Source: Mesostigma viride (Eukaryota > Streptophyta > Mesostigmatophyceae > Mesostigmatales > Mesostigmataceae). Taken from it: a DNA stretch of 64,000 bases. The position numbers were made by a program, and so were the translations under genes. The stretch's first letter is position 1; each line of letters starts with the position of its first letter. The notes under the pieces are model-generated. The model made no database searches. It worked only from the letters and a program-made list of their open reading frames with translations, and was not told where the DNA came from. Where the stretch lies: positions 1,141,065-1,205,064 of the forward strand of contig RPFO01000448.1 in the NCBI GenBank assembly GCA_009746045.1. The letters are read 5' to 3'. Positions 1 to 10,475 of the stretch are shown in pieces.

Positions 1-2112
1 GCATAATACCTGTATTTTAGTCTGTACTAAGGCTCATGGACCATGGTACACTCACTCTGATTTTAATCAGGATACAGCCAGGTTTTGGCTGGGGTTCATG
101 CTGTTGACTACACAAGGTTGACAGGTCCATTACAGACCATGTATTCTATTTTAAAAGAATGTATATTTGTACATACTTCTCACAATGGTCTGGGAACCTT
201 TATTCTGGGGTTTATAGGGCGGGGTTCGATTCCCTGGTATTATGTTTCTACAAGCTGGCCTGTTCAGGTGTTTGCCTGTTCAGACTTCCCTAGTTCCCCA
301 GGGCAGGATTTAATTGTTGCCTATGTGTTTCATTTTGTCATTTGTTTGCTGTGGCAGTTTACCATCTGGCAAGTAGACGGGCGCCGTAAGACGGGCGCCA
401 ATAGACCCCTGTTGAGAGAATGACAGGCAAACTATTGTAATACGCCTTACTTTGTCAAGTGGTATTTTAATTGTCATGGATTTATTGTACTTATATTGAA
501 TATGTACTGGGTCTTATGGGATTAGTATCTGGGATTAATGTAACTCACCGCCAGAAGGTCATTGTACTGGAGGCTCTACCGAGGTGATGGGATTAATTCC
601 TGGAGAAGACCTCATAGAATTAACCTGTATGTATTTAATTTTGTGTGCTTCTAATATCTGGTGGTACTCTGTAATGCCACTTCCATAGGTTTTTATCCAT
701 TTCTCATGGAATGGTTTTCCCTGTGGCAGATCTGTTTCTTTTCCAGTTCCTTAAAAGAAAGGGCTGGGGGAATGGCATTGGCCATCAAAGACATCTGTTC
801 AAGCGTCAAGCTGGAGTGAAGGACATTTCAAGCTACTTCAAGGGTCCCTGGCAGGGGATGTGATCCCTAAAGAAAAGAAGGGATTGGAGTTAACGTAAAG
901 GATTTACGTTAGATGGATAGAGATTGTTACGCTCTTTCCAACGGCACCTTGAACGCCTCATTTGGTTAAGGGACGTAAAAGTTATGACGTTTCCTAGGCT
1001 GTGCCGACAGTACCCGGCGCGCCACTGTGGGCGCGTACGGACACAGGATGTACAAGTGTCACTTTGATAGTCCGCAGGACGTTGACAGGACTTGTACAGG
1101 ACTTGATGGTCAATTGATAGGTAGGCGTGCTGTAGCGCGCCAGGACCTATGAGACAATTGATGCTGAGTAGTGTACGGATAGGTCCACAGGACTAGCCGT
1201 ATGGACAATTGATAGATCTGCGCGCCAAAGGCGTGCCAGAGTCTGTGTAATCAATTGATTGACAGTTCGGCTGTGACAGTGCAGCTGATTACTTGGACGC
1301 GTCCCTAACAACCTATATGTGTGACTTGGTCGCACCGGGACGCTAGTTCTTGCGTGCACGTTCTCTGGGCACTGCGACCCTGTCGCCTGTGCTGCGTGCA
1401 GTCTTGGAAGTGACGTGACTTACGTCTGTGTTTCCTTGTTATTAATAAAGGCAACTTCCTGCAAGAATCATGGCGGAATTCGTGGCATTCTCACTCTTAC
1501 AACTTATTGTCCGGAATTCGTCCGAGATCTAGATTTTTCCCGCCACGTACGCGAGAGCCGGCGAAAACGACGAAAACACCCATGGCGGTCGAGCATGAGC
1601 TAGCGTTCTGAGAAACTTGCGTCATTGCAGCCGCTCGAGGTGTCAAAACGAAGCTTACATCACGGTTAATCCATGGAATAATTTTGGACTTATATACGCT
1701 GTGATTGCGACGCGGGCATTGAACGGGACAAAAAGTTTTTTTCACAGCGGACCAGTTTTTCGCGAAAACCGGATTTCTCGGTGGTACGTGTCTCAAAGTC
1801 TTGGTCACATGAGGATACGAAAATCCCGGCACGATAGCTCAGCTTGTTCGTTATAATATTCCCGAAAACGTTAGTGTTTTCGTTTTTTGAGTTTCGCTTT
1901 TAATTGTCCGGCATTGACGTGAATAAATATGGGGGTGCGAAATCCGTCTGTTTCTTGCTTCATGCAATGCATATCTTTGTCGTCAGATAATCAGCTCTTT
2001 AGGCTATGCCCGACCTTCCTATACTGCCAGCCTGCGGCAGTAAGCCCCCAGAGGATATGGCGTGCCCAAGGTTCCGCGCTAAGGCCGCTAATGGTCTTCC
2101 GGATGTGCAGTA
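1..2112. other. no supported gene; degenerate repetitive DNA
   Basis: I see no credible gene here. The longest open frames (about 110 codons) have no recognisable motif and no Met or splice context that convinces me. Around 1015-1300 short motifs recur: CAATTGATA-like words appear several times, next to GCGCGCC-containing hairpin-like words. That is consistent with a decayed repeat or transposon end. An AATAAA-like word sits near 1445. The stretch ends exactly where the palindrome array begins. Confidence 0.5.
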
Positions 2113-2413
2113 AGTTAGGTTAAACAGTGCCGGAACCTTTTGCCCACTGAGGCAAATCGGGCCGGAACACTATTTTGCCCGGAATAACCACTTCCGAGCA
2201 CCCAAGTTAATTCGGCCGAATTAACTTGGGTGCTCGGAAGTGGTTATTCCGGGCAAAATAGTGTTCCGGCCCGATTTGCCTCAGTGGGCAAAAGGTTCCG
2301 GCACTGTTTAACCTAACTAAAACCTGGCCTCGTGGAGGGGGGACGAAGAGCCCGAGACATCCGCCTAGGCCGCTGAGCACGCACCACTAAATGCGCCGGA
2401 GCTGCCTCAGTGA

Positions 2414-2424
2414 GGATTCGAACC
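2414..2424 (-). promoter_or_regulatory. pol III B-box-like motif in left spacer
   Basis: The reverse complement reads GGTTCGAATCC, a perfect match to the tRNA/SINE B-box consensus GGTTCGANTCC. No complete tRNA can be folded around it. It is mirrored in the right spacer, so it may be a relic of a tRNA-derived sequence rather than a working promoter. Confidence 0.4.
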
Positions 2425-2679
2425 CCTGACCTCCAAGGTGCACGGGTTTTAGTTAGGTTAAACAGTGCCGGAACCTTTTGCCCACTGAGGCAAATCGGGC
2501 CGGAACACTATTTTGCCCGGAATAACCACTTCCGAGCACCCAAGTTAATTCGGCCGAATTAACTTGGGTGCTCGGAAGTGGTTATTCCGGGCAAAATAGT
2601 GTTACGGACCGATTTGCCTCAGGCAAAAGGTTCCGTCACTATTTAACGTAACTAAAACCTGTGCACCTTGGAGGTCAGG

Positions 2680-2690
2680 GGTTCGAATCC
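2680..2690 (+). promoter_or_regulatory. pol III B-box-like motif in right spacer
   Basis: GGTTCGAATCC on the + strand, flanked by a T-arm-like stem and a CTGAGGC stretch that resembles a tRNA acceptor 3' strand. An A-box-like TGGCCTAGGCGG lies downstream near 2733, not upstream, so the two boxes are in permuted order. I could not pair an anticodon arm. This is a tRNA-like relic at best. Confidence 0.4.
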
Positions 2691-2991
2691 TCACTGAGGC
2701 AGCTCCGGCGCATTTAGTGGTGCGTGCTCAGTGGCCTAGGCGGATGTCTCGGGCTCTTCGTCCCCCCTCCACGAGGCCAGGTTTTAGTTACGTTAAATAG
2801 TGACGGAACCTTTTGCCGCCTGAGGCAAATCGGTCCGTAACACTATTTTGCCCGGAATAACCACTTCCGAGCACCCAAGTTAATTCGGCCGAATTAACTT
2901 GGGTGCTCGGAAGTGGTTATTCCGGGCAAAATAGTGTTACGGACCGATTTGCCTCAGGCGGCAAAAGGTTCCGTCACTATTTAACGTAACT

Positions 2992-3595
2992 CAGTAAGTG
3001 CGGTAAAAGCTGCGAAAATTGCTTATAATGCCTGTAGGAAGCTGTTTGCGACAGTGTTTTCCAAGCGAGTTCATTGTTCTTTTGACGCCAGATACAAAAG
3101 GCAAAGGGGGGCATCGTTTTTATTAGTCGGCAGTGCGGTTGCGAGATGTGATGAGTCGGGCAGACGATCTCGCCACGACACGCTCGGCTCAAGCTTCGCA
3201 CATCCCGGCTGCCATAAAGAAGCGCAGATTAAGCGAGGTGAGCGAGCCAGAGGGCCCAGAATCGTTGCTAACGCAAGGCAGCTTCTGAAAGGGTAGAAAG
3301 CTGGATTGTTAACACTTTCTCAAGAGCATGGTGCAGTGGTTATTGCCACCTTGTCCAGATATTTGCCTTTGTCTTTCTGATTTAAAGACTGTTTTAAAGA
3401 GGAGTGGGAGAGCGTTTCCAACGTTGTTGCTTATTCATTACTGTGAAGAAAGAGCCTTTTCAGTTGCTGACAATGAGATGGAAGCTGTCTCATGCAAATT
3501 ACCCAGGCAATGCAAGTGGTGCAAGGTGAGGCCATGCATGGCTGATGTTGCCTTCATGCGTGAGACTGCAGGGTGTGTGGCTGGCTAGGTGAGCG
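2992..3595. other. no supported gene
   Basis: Open frames of up to about 86 codons exist on both strands, but none carries a domain, signal peptide or splice structure that I recognise. Confidence 0.4.
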
Positions 3596-4790
3596 GGGCG
3601 TGTACGGGGTGTTGCAATGGTGAGGGCATGCGAGGCGGGCACATGCCTGGTGGTGTGGGTGTTGGGTAGTTAGTTGGTTCGGTGATTGTGTTGTTGAGTG
3701 GTTAGGTGGTTAGGTGGTTGTGTAGCTGGGTGATTGGTTGTTTGGTTGTTTGATTGCCCAGAGAGCCTTGGGTGGGAGGCTTGGGCTATAGATGCTTCAA
3801 GGGATGCCTAGGCGTGGGTGGGTTCAATGGCAGGTGGCTGGCTTATAGGTGGATGCCTTGGTAAATTAATGGCTGGCTGCGTAGGTGGGAGCACAGGCAG
3901 TTGGAGAGGGTGGGTGGGTGGCTGGCTGGTCATGGTGGATGAGTGCAAGGGCGGTCGGTTATTGGCAGATGGCCATGCAGGTGGCTGGGTGATGATAGGC
4001 TTTGGGGACTTTGAAGTGGGTGTTTTGTTGGATGCATGAGTGAAACAACTGCACGGTTTTGAGGGTGGTGGGTTGGTGGTTGGTTGGTTAGGGATGTGTG
4101 CGGGTGGGTGGGTTGGTGGGTGGGCCATTGGTGGTTGGTGGCTGGTGGATGTGTAGATGACTAGATGTGGGTGGGTGGGCGAAGGGACGGGTAGATGGAC
4201 GCGTGGGCGCACCGATATGGATGCGTGGATGGGTTTATGGTTGGGACCGACTCACCTGTCGCGGGTGAAGGGCTGTGCAGGTTTGGGGTGAGGTAGGTGT
4301 CGGGGTGCTGGCTGAGAAAATGCATGTGTGGGTGGGTCAGTGGGTGGGTCACTGGGTATAAGGGTGTGGGGGCAGTGAGTGGTTGAGTGGGTAGGTGCGT
4401 GGGTGGGTCAACTGTGGGTGGCCGGACGGGTGCATATGGGGCCAGCTGGCTGGGTGTTTAGGTGGTTGGGTGGTTGGGTGGTTGGCTCATTGGATGGAGG
4501 AAATTGCCTCCTTATTACCTATAGTTGGTGTGTGGCGGTTGCGCAGGTGCCTTGGTGGGTGGGTGGATGTCCAAGTGGGTTGGTAGGTGGTTGGGTGCCT
4601 AGGTGCACGCATGGTTATATAAGTTGGGTAAGCACGTGCGCGGCTGGCTTGGTGGGTGGGTCACTGGGTGGGAGGACAGGTGGCTGTCTGGGTGCACGGG
4701 CGCGCGAGTGTGTGAGCAGTTGTGTGGGTGCATGGGTGGCCAGGTGGCTGCATGGGTGGGCGACTGCATGGGTGGCTTGGTGCGCACAAA
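3596..4790. repeat. degenerate TGG/TGGG-rich minisatellite
   Basis: A strongly strand-biased G/T-rich stretch built of drifting TGGTTGG, GGTGGGTGG and GGCTGG words, with very few C bases on the + strand. Long open frames on both strands here (Gly/Trp-rich on +, Pro/His/Thr-rich on -) are composition artefacts. Runs of GGG at short spacing could form G-quadruplexes. Confidence 0.75.
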
Positions 4791-5689
4791 GTGCAGGAGA
4801 TGGAGACATGGGATATGCCAATGCCATATCATTTGAGCATACGTGGATGTCAGGTGACACGTGCCAGCGTTGGGGTCACTGCACCTTGATATGCTCGCTC
4901 GGCATATTCTCGACATGTATTACACGTAGTGTATATCATGCATGGTGCGTGTTGGTAGCATTCAAATGGCTGTGTTAGTGATGTGGCATGTATTGTTCAC
5001 CTTTCCTTCCCATTTTGCAATGTGCCAAGTAGTTTAGAGGCATGGTGTCATGGGGTATACATATGGACATGCACTACACATCACAGCTTTGTGGCATAGT
5101 GGGAATGCCTACCTTACATGACGGATTCTGCTAGCAATGGTCACCACTCAGGCATTCACATGCACCAAGTTTTTGCACACTGTTTGTACCAGTCATTCTT
5201 GAGTTGCCTGCAAAGATTTAAATGATGTGCCCCAGCTTGGAGAGTGTTTTGGTGGTTAATGAGTAAAAAAGCAAAAAATGGTGACAATTGCTGGCAAATG
5301 TCACCATTTGGAGCTCTGCATGATCGATCTGAATTTTTGCTCATGACTTGTTGAGACCATTCGTCAGGTGCTGGCATGATGGCAATAAGTTTTGGTGGCA
5401 TTCTGACATTATTTGGGTTAAATATTGATTTAAAATGGCCATTAATGACAAATGCTAGCAAAAGTTTGCTAGCATTTGTCACCAACTAGGGCTCCAAATG
5501 GCGTAGAACTTTGTACAAGGTCAGAACAACTATTATTCATCACCACTGCAAAGTTACAGCATATAATCTGATGTCAACTATTGTTTCTATGCAAGTGCAA
5601 GTGGTTTAGGTGGCCAGTTTTGGCCTTGGATCTGGAGTTAACTTAAGAAGGGAGTACCATGTAAACTTAACATTTTGACTCAACTACTC
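4791..5689. other. no supported gene; possible diverged dispersed repeat
   Basis: No coding signal. Words near 5240-5480 (GCTAGCATTTGTCACCA, CTGAATTTTTG) resemble words in the 173-bp tandem repeats at 18,485-18,990, so the two stretches may be diverged members of one dispersed repeat. Confidence 0.3.
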
Positions 5690-5698
5690 CACCGGCCA

Positions 5699-6796
5699 CT
5701 AGCCAGACACATCCCGGGGAGTGGTGGGATCCAATCCTAGGTCAATCTGACAATAAACTTGCCATGGGCCATAATTTATGTAAAAAAAAGGCCATTTCAA
5801 GGTGTTGTGTCGCCGCAGGTATAACACGTAGATGTTGTTCTGCATGGCGATCTTGTGATGCTTGTTATCCACCAGCACCACTGTCTCTTTGTGGAAATCC
5901 ACCTTGTGACCTGCCTTTGCGAGTTGCGCGACTGAAAGGAGTCGTGCATTCATGCAGGCCAGGTACAAGCAGCGCTCCTTGCAAGCGCATGCTGTGGCCA
6001 GGAAGCTCCACAGCGATGGTGCCCAGGCCGGTAGCGTGCAGCTGTCCGCCGGAGCCAGCGATTGCCCTGCTGTGGGGGGTCAGAGACACAAAGTCAGAAC
6101 GGCACGGGGACATGTGGCTGCTCGCAGCCGAGTCCAGCACCCAGCAGGTGAGGTTGTCGCATGTATACTGCGTGAGAGCAGCAGCCTCCAGCGGCGTCGA
6201 CGGCCACTCCTCGGCGATGGTGACCATGCAGAAGCCATGCAGGCGGCAGTTCAGCCGCCTCCTGAGTTGCGTTGGCAGCGGATCCAGCAGGTGCGTTGCG
6301 TCCCTTGTTCTGCATGGTTCCCTCGGTTGCCGCCCTTGCCCCCCCTGGGCTGGTTGCATGTTGTACCAGCGTGGGGCCTTCTCAGGATGCTCCTTCCAGC
6401 AGTCCTTGTCCTTGTGATTCAGGCTACAGTGACTGCATTTCTTGGTCCCCCCGTTCCCCTTGCTGTTGGTGTGGTAGACCTGGCCAGTGCCAGCACTCTC
6501 CTTTTTCACCACAGCACGCCCCCCCTTGAGCAGATCCTCCGCCTCCATGAGTGCCCTCTTCACCACAGGTATAGATAGTGGGTCCTCTGAGCTCCTCGTT
6601 GAACCGTACAGACACCAGCGCAGGGCGGTACTCGTCTGTCAGTGCTCCCAGTAGAATGGCAGCGAAATCACGGTCCTGGATGACTCCACCTGCAGCCTGG
6701 TAGTCAGCACGTAGAAGCTCTGCCCTCCTCACGAGTTGTTGCATTGTCTCGTTAGGCAGCTTCTCTAGGCGGTGCAGCTTACTCCTCAGCTAAAAT
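5699..6796 (-). pseudogene. copia gag (C-terminal part), zinc knuckle, protease, pre-integrase
   Basis: The 3' part of the broken copia polyprotein. The frame downstream of the hAT insert gives a typical gag stretch ending in an LLGAL-like segment. It shifts frame near 6560 into a region with a CCHC-type knuckle (CSHCSLNHKDKDC). An LTR-retroelement aspartic protease follows, with the active-site signature WVLDSAASSHM. A second frameshift near 5940-5965 leads into the gag-pre-integrase signature (LLSVAQLAKAGHKVDFH), and the similarity ends near 5690. Protease followed by pre-integrase with no RT between is the copia order, not the gypsy order. It is not functional. Confidence 0.8.
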
Positions 6797-6804
6797 CTGT
6801 GGCT
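6797..6804. repeat. 8-bp target-site duplication (left) of hAT-like element
   Basis: CTGTGGCT, repeated exactly at 8131-8138. Removing the element and one copy rejoins the copia gag reading frame on the minus strand, with a single stop codon just after the junction. This supports the boundary call. Confidence 0.8.
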
Positions 6805-8130
6805 CCTGGAAGTGTATAATCATACGCCGTATTATACGCCGTATCGCGCGTATTATACGCGATACGCGAGCAGCGCGTACGAAAACGGGGTACTTTCGTA
6901 CGCGCCGCGTATTTTTAGGGTATTTCTTGCGTATCGCGTATTTTTTAGCGTATTTTTTGCGTATTTTTGGCTCCGGCATCAGTTTACAGCTCGGGTGAAG
7001 CGGAAGTTTCTAGACTAGGCTGCGGCGCGCCGAGTAGTAGAAACAAGTGAGCAGCAAGGTGCCACTTGGCCAAGATCAATGCATATGGCTGCGTGTATTG
7101 GCAGGACAGGAAGGCACCGTTCAAGAAGACAAAATGTGCCAAGATCGCGGTCTGCCAGCAAGATCGCGGTGGTCACCTATCGTAGCATATGAACAGGCGC
7201 CATGGCTACGGAGAGTGAGGAGATGGACCATGATGATGATGGGGCCGATCGACGAGTTAGAGGCTGATTCTGAGGATGTTTGGACATATGTCAGCAAAGA
7301 GCGTGTCTTCAAGGATGGGCAGCAGACAAATAACTACCAAATGACGTGCTCAGAATGCAAGGCACATTTCAAGGGTTCTTCTACCCGAGGAAGGTGCCAT
7401 ATCACTGTGGGCGGCACGTATGCCAAGGATGCGAAAGTGTGCCCATGCTGCTTGAAGCCGCCCAAGGCATTGCGTCTCAAGCTGTTGAGGGAGCTAGCAG
7501 GCGGAGAAGGATGACAAGGCCAGGAAGAGAAAGGCGGGTAGTGACGCCGGGAAGCAGGCTGATGCGCGGGCGGCAGCCAAAGGCAATTGCTTACTGACCT
7601 TGTAGAAACCGACGCCTCCGAGTGGCAGTCCGCTCATGCCAGCTCCTCCGGCATGGCCGGCTCTGGGCGCACTACTGCTGGGCCATCCGGTGCACTTTGT
7701 TAGCCTGCATGCCAGCCATAGAGCCTTTTGTATCCTTGCTTAATGCAGAACCATTAGTAATGGCCGGCCTACGATGAGTAGGCAATGTGTCTTATTTCTG
7801 GCAAAATGTCTTATTCAGTACCCCTAGTTGAATATAAACTTGACGTTTTGTTGTGCTTTTATTGAGTAACTATTCATTAGGGACAGCGCTTGTTGTTCTA
7901 GGTAGTGACGACATTGGCAAGGCCATGTGATAATGTGGCATATAAAGCCAAACTTGTGATGCTGGAGAACATGTTGGGTTGGTCAGATTGATGAATGATC
8001 ATCAAAACCATGCAAAAACAGACTTTTAAGGGGTTAGCGTACGATTAGCGTATAATACACCGTATGAAGCGTATTATACATTATACACCTGGGCCGCGTA
8101 CGATAGCGTATTGCGTATGATTATACAATG
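6805..8130. mobile_element. non-autonomous hAT-like DNA transposon inside copia gag
   Basis: A 1326-bp insertion flanked by the 8-bp duplication CTGTGGCT, the duplication length typical of hAT. The termini contain inverted TATAATCATACGC / GCGTATGATTATA, followed inward by many GCGTA and TATTATACGC words (6812-6975 and 8038-8126), the usual subterminal repeat pattern of hAT ends. The only coding remnant is a BED-type zinc-finger ORF; the catalytic RNase-H-like domain is absent. It inserted after the copia element. Confidence 0.75.
7047..7514 (+). CDS. BED-type zinc-finger protein fragment of hAT-like element
   Basis: An open frame of 155 codons. Its C-terminal half (about residues 77-145) resembles a BED finger: an aromatic pair (WTY), then CSEC, a conserved GRCHI with a following GG, and a closing CPCC. 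BED fingers bind transposon ends in hAT transposases. The catalytic part that should follow is missing: the frame ends at 7514 and nothing transposase-like lies in the remaining 600 bp. The true start is uncertain. Another ATG near 7202 opens a different frame with an acidic N-terminus, so a frameshift is possible. It is probably not a host gene. Confidence 0.5.
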   Translation: MSSKVPLGQDQCIWLRVLAGQEGTVQEDKMCQDRGLPARSRWSPIVAYEQAPWLRRVRRWTMMMMGPIDELEADSEDVWTYVSKERVFKDGQQTNNYQMTCSECKAHFKGSSTRGRCHITVGGTYAKDAKVCPCCLKPPKALRLKLLRELAGGEG

Positions 8131-8138
8131 CTGTGGCT
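8131..8138. repeat. 8-bp target-site duplication (right) of hAT-like element
   Basis: Second exact copy of CTGTGGCT, immediately outside the CATTG terminus of the hAT-like insert. Confidence 0.8.
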
Positions 8139-8492
8139 TTTGGTCAGCCTGGTTTGCTCATAGTTCTCCATGAGACACTGCCATGCCTGACTACCAGTCT
8201 TGTTGGCCACAGTGGCCATGAGGCGTGCAGCTTCACCTGTCAGCGCAGACAGGTGAGCAAAGCTGCCCGCCCACAGGGCCTTATCAGCCCTGTCATTCTC
8301 CTCAGTGCCCAGCAGGACAGCATCCAAACTGAAAAGACTGACAACAGCCAAAAACAAGTTCTTCCACTCCTCCCACTTGCTGTAATCATCACCAGCTGCT
8401 CCAACAAATTTCTTGCAGCTCTTGGCAACTGTTGAAACAAGGGAGGTGTAGTCAGGCTGTCTGGTAGCAGTTTGGGTGTCTTGATCCTCCAT
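8131..8492 (-). pseudogene. copia gag, N-terminal part
   Basis: Read on the minus strand from the ATG at 8492 (MEDQDTQT...). It has the pattern of the copia gag_pre/UBN2 family: a KWEEWKNLF tryptophan motif, an aliphatic segment, then a TGSQAWQCLMENYEQ motif (the usual A-x2-W-x2-L-x3-Y). The frame is cut by the hAT-like insert at 8130. An upstream in-frame ATG at 8570 lies next to the primer-binding site, so the internal start is more plausible. Confidence 0.75.
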
Positions 8493-8571
8493 GGTGGATC
8501 TGGGTCTGGGTGTTGTCTCTGGGGAAGTCAGATGAATGTCTCTGCTCCTCAAATGCAGGGTAGGCATCAAA

Positions 8572-8583
8572 CCTCCGATACCA
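8572..8583 (-). other. primer-binding site of the copia element
   Basis: The minus strand reads TGGTATCGGAGG immediately inside the LTR edge. This is close to TGGTATCAGAGC, the initiator-tRNA-Met-complementary site typical of plant and algal copia elements. Confidence 0.65.
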
Positions 8584-8911
8584 TGTTGAAAGAACTGACA
8601 GGGTTTGCCTTTTCAATGCTGTGATTGGAACCCTTTGTGCCTGACCTTGCAGGTGCAAGCTTAGTATGGAGGAGTAAAGAGACTCAGAGGCAGAGACCTG
8701 ATTGAGGCAGAATGAAGAGTACCCTCAATAGGAGGGCTACTCCTTTTATTGTTTCTTAGAATAGAAAAGATGCCATTTAGATGCTGCAGCATAATATTCT
8801 AGGAATATGCTGAGAAAGATGTTGTGGCAGATGCTTAAGAATATGCTCTAGCATATGCTGGGAATATTCTGTCCAGCTCACAGGTTTCTAGAAAGTTCTG
8901 AGCATGAAACA
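8584..8911 (-). repeat. copia 5' LTR
   Basis: A 328-bp segment bounded by TGTT...AACA inverted ends on either strand and directly abutting the primer-binding site. It contains many AATATGCT-like words and a TTTTATTG stretch that could be a promoter or polyadenylation region. The partner LTR is not in the window. The outer edge (8911) is inferred from the TGTT/AACA ends and from the LINE tail that begins about 20 bp beyond it. Confidence 0.55.
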
Positions 8912-8929
8912 GCAAGCTGCCATTAAAAT

Positions 8930-10475
8930 TAAATTAAATTAAATTATAACATGCCTCCGTGGGGAGGTCATGTAGCACATATTCCATGATGGATGGGGTG
9001 GAGGAAGCCGCGTGATCGAACTATCCTAACTCTAAGCTATCTATAGAAAATCCTAACTACACTACTCATCAAAACGCCTCCTCCGCTTGGGGGGAGGTGG
9101 CTTGCCCACAGGGTCGGGCGTGTGCGCCTTGACAATCTTCTTCCACCGCGTCTTGTCCTGCATGACAGTCCAAAGACGGGAGAGAGAGTGGATGCGGTGC
9201 TCAAACTGGGCTGGGACCACTATAGGTCGTCCAGCAACATCTGAACGTAGCTCGTGACAGATTTCCCTACCCTTTTGGGAATGTCCTCAGGGCCAGGCCA
9301 GGTCAGAATGTGCCGCCCTGGCTGGCCAAGCCGCTGGGGGCCGGCCAGACCCAGGGTGGTGTCGACCTGGCTGGTGCGGGCAAGGTGTCCTACAAATGCT
9401 ATCCTACGCTGCCTAATCTCGTCCGAAACACGAGGCATGCCATGATACAAAGACTCTGATGACGGACGCTCGGAAAAACCTACGTTAAGGACCTGTCGGA
9501 GCATCCTGTAGTAAACCGTGCCGTCTAGCCTAGCTGCCAGTTTGGGTGGGAGGGTCCACGCCTCGGCGCCATACGTGAGCACCGTGAGGACGAGGACCTT
9601 GAAGAGCATGCGCTTGCAGTCGGTGCCCGCCCAGGCCCTTCGAGCGCCAGTAGGGTGTGAGCGAACGGAGCTTGGCCCATGCAGGCAAGGCCGATGCGGG
9701 TGTCCACATCGTCGGCGGTGTCAGGAAGCCAGCTCCCCAACAGCTTGAAGCGGTCGCGGAACGGGACCTCCGTCCCGTCGAGCAGGCGCGGCAGCGGTGG
9801 TTTACTGGAGGCCCCCATCACCATCGCCTCGGTTTTGACACTAATCTCCAACCCCACCGCCCGCGCCTCCAGGCCCAGGCAGTCCAGCCAGGTCTGAATG
9901 TGCTCGGGGCTCTCGATGAGGGTGGTATCATCCGCATAAATCAGGTCGGCAAGGCGGTAACCAGGTCTAACCCCGCCGTGCTCTTTCACGTTAAGGATGT
10001 CCAAGCCTGGCTCGAACCCCTTAAGAGCAGTAAAGCGCGCACGTGCCCGGCGCATGACGTGATCCACGACAATAATGAACAGGTATGGGGACAGGACACA
10101 AACTTGCCACACCCCGTGGTGAAGGGGGAATGGTGGGGTGGTGCCTTCCGCAGTCCGCACTACTGCCTGTGAGCCCTTATACAGTCGGCGAATGGCAGCA
10201 ATAAACGCAGGTGGCACCCGATCCAGAGCTACTAGGGTGGCCCAAAGAGCCTCCCAGAGAACCGTGTCAAAGGCTTTGATATAGTCAACAAAAATGAAGA
10301 CCAGCGGCAAACTGTCAGGGGGAAGGCGACGCACCTCCTCCATCAATCGGCGCGCGACAAACACAGCCATGACAGTGTTACGACCACGACGGAAACCCAT
10401 CTGAGACTCACCCAGGTGTGGGTCCAGCGCGGCGCGGAGCCTGTGCAGCATCATGCGCATGAAGCTGCCATCTGT
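8930..10475 (-). mobile_element. 5'-truncated LINE relic (LINE-A)
   Basis: A minus-strand non-LTR retrotransposon fragment. It runs from part of the reverse transcriptase (about 10,475) through the ORF2 C-terminus (9220) and a short 3' UTR to an A/T tail of AATTT repeats at about 8931-8947. The last 80 bp of the 3' UTR plus the tail are shared with a 72-bp insertion in an intron of the giant gene at 58,518, which identifies this as the family's 3' end. It is related to, but distinct from, LINE-B at 12,471-18,007, which has a different tail. Confidence 0.8.
9220..10475 (-). pseudogene. LINE-A ORF2 fragment: reverse transcriptase and C-terminus
   Basis: The upstream frame carries RT motifs in order: HLGESQMGFRRGRNT, FVDYIKAFDTV (motif A), a GVWQVCVLSPYLF block (motif B region) and the active site YADDTTL (motif C). 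The downstream frame (9220-9609) carries the usual LINE C-terminal pattern VLTYGAEAWTL and a GHLART motif. The two frames are out of phase near 9600, so at least one frameshift has occurred. The endonuclease is missing through 5' truncation. It is inactive. Confidence 0.8.

Larger units (their letters stand above)
2113..2991. repeat. nested palindrome: three foldback units joined by inverted spacers
   Basis: Three units of about 205 bp are each near-perfect palindromes centred on AATTCGGCCGAATT: 2113-2318 (centre 2215.5), 2451-2653 (2553.5) and 2786-2991 (2888.5). The two 132-bp spacers, 2319-2450 and 2654-2785, are inverted copies of each other with about one mismatch. The whole 879 bp is therefore itself a palindrome about the middle unit. 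Unit 1 has arms of one subtype (AGTTAGGTTAAACAG ends), unit 3 has arms of another (AGTTACGTTAAATAG ends), and unit 2 has one arm of each. This looks like a foldback or MITE-like element that was duplicated in inverted orientation. Confidence 0.9.
5690..8911 (-). mobile_element. Ty1/copia LTR retrotransposon relic, interrupted
   Basis: Reading on the minus strand from high to low coordinates: an LTR (8584-8911), a primer-binding site, a gag start, a zinc knuckle, an aspartic protease and a gag-pre-integrase segment, after which the element stops at about 5690. Integrase, reverse transcriptase, RNase H and the second LTR are missing. A 1326-bp hAT-like element (6805-8130) sits inside gag. The coding part is broken by at least one frameshift and one stop. 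It is a dead fragment. Confidence 0.8.

Noticed and set aside
2600-2800. A functional tRNA gene
   Set aside because: A perfect B box and a plausible T arm are present, but no D arm or anticodon arm pairs in either the normal or the permuted order.
3808-4978. Pro/His- or Gly/Trp-rich ORFs
   Set aside because: Composition artefacts of the TGGG-rich minisatellite; frames on both strands are equally open.
8584-8951. LTR ending at 8951 (TGTT...AACA)
   Set aside because: The segment beyond about 8930 matches a LINE tail that is found alone with a target duplication at 58,518, so it belongs to LINE-A rather than the LTR.
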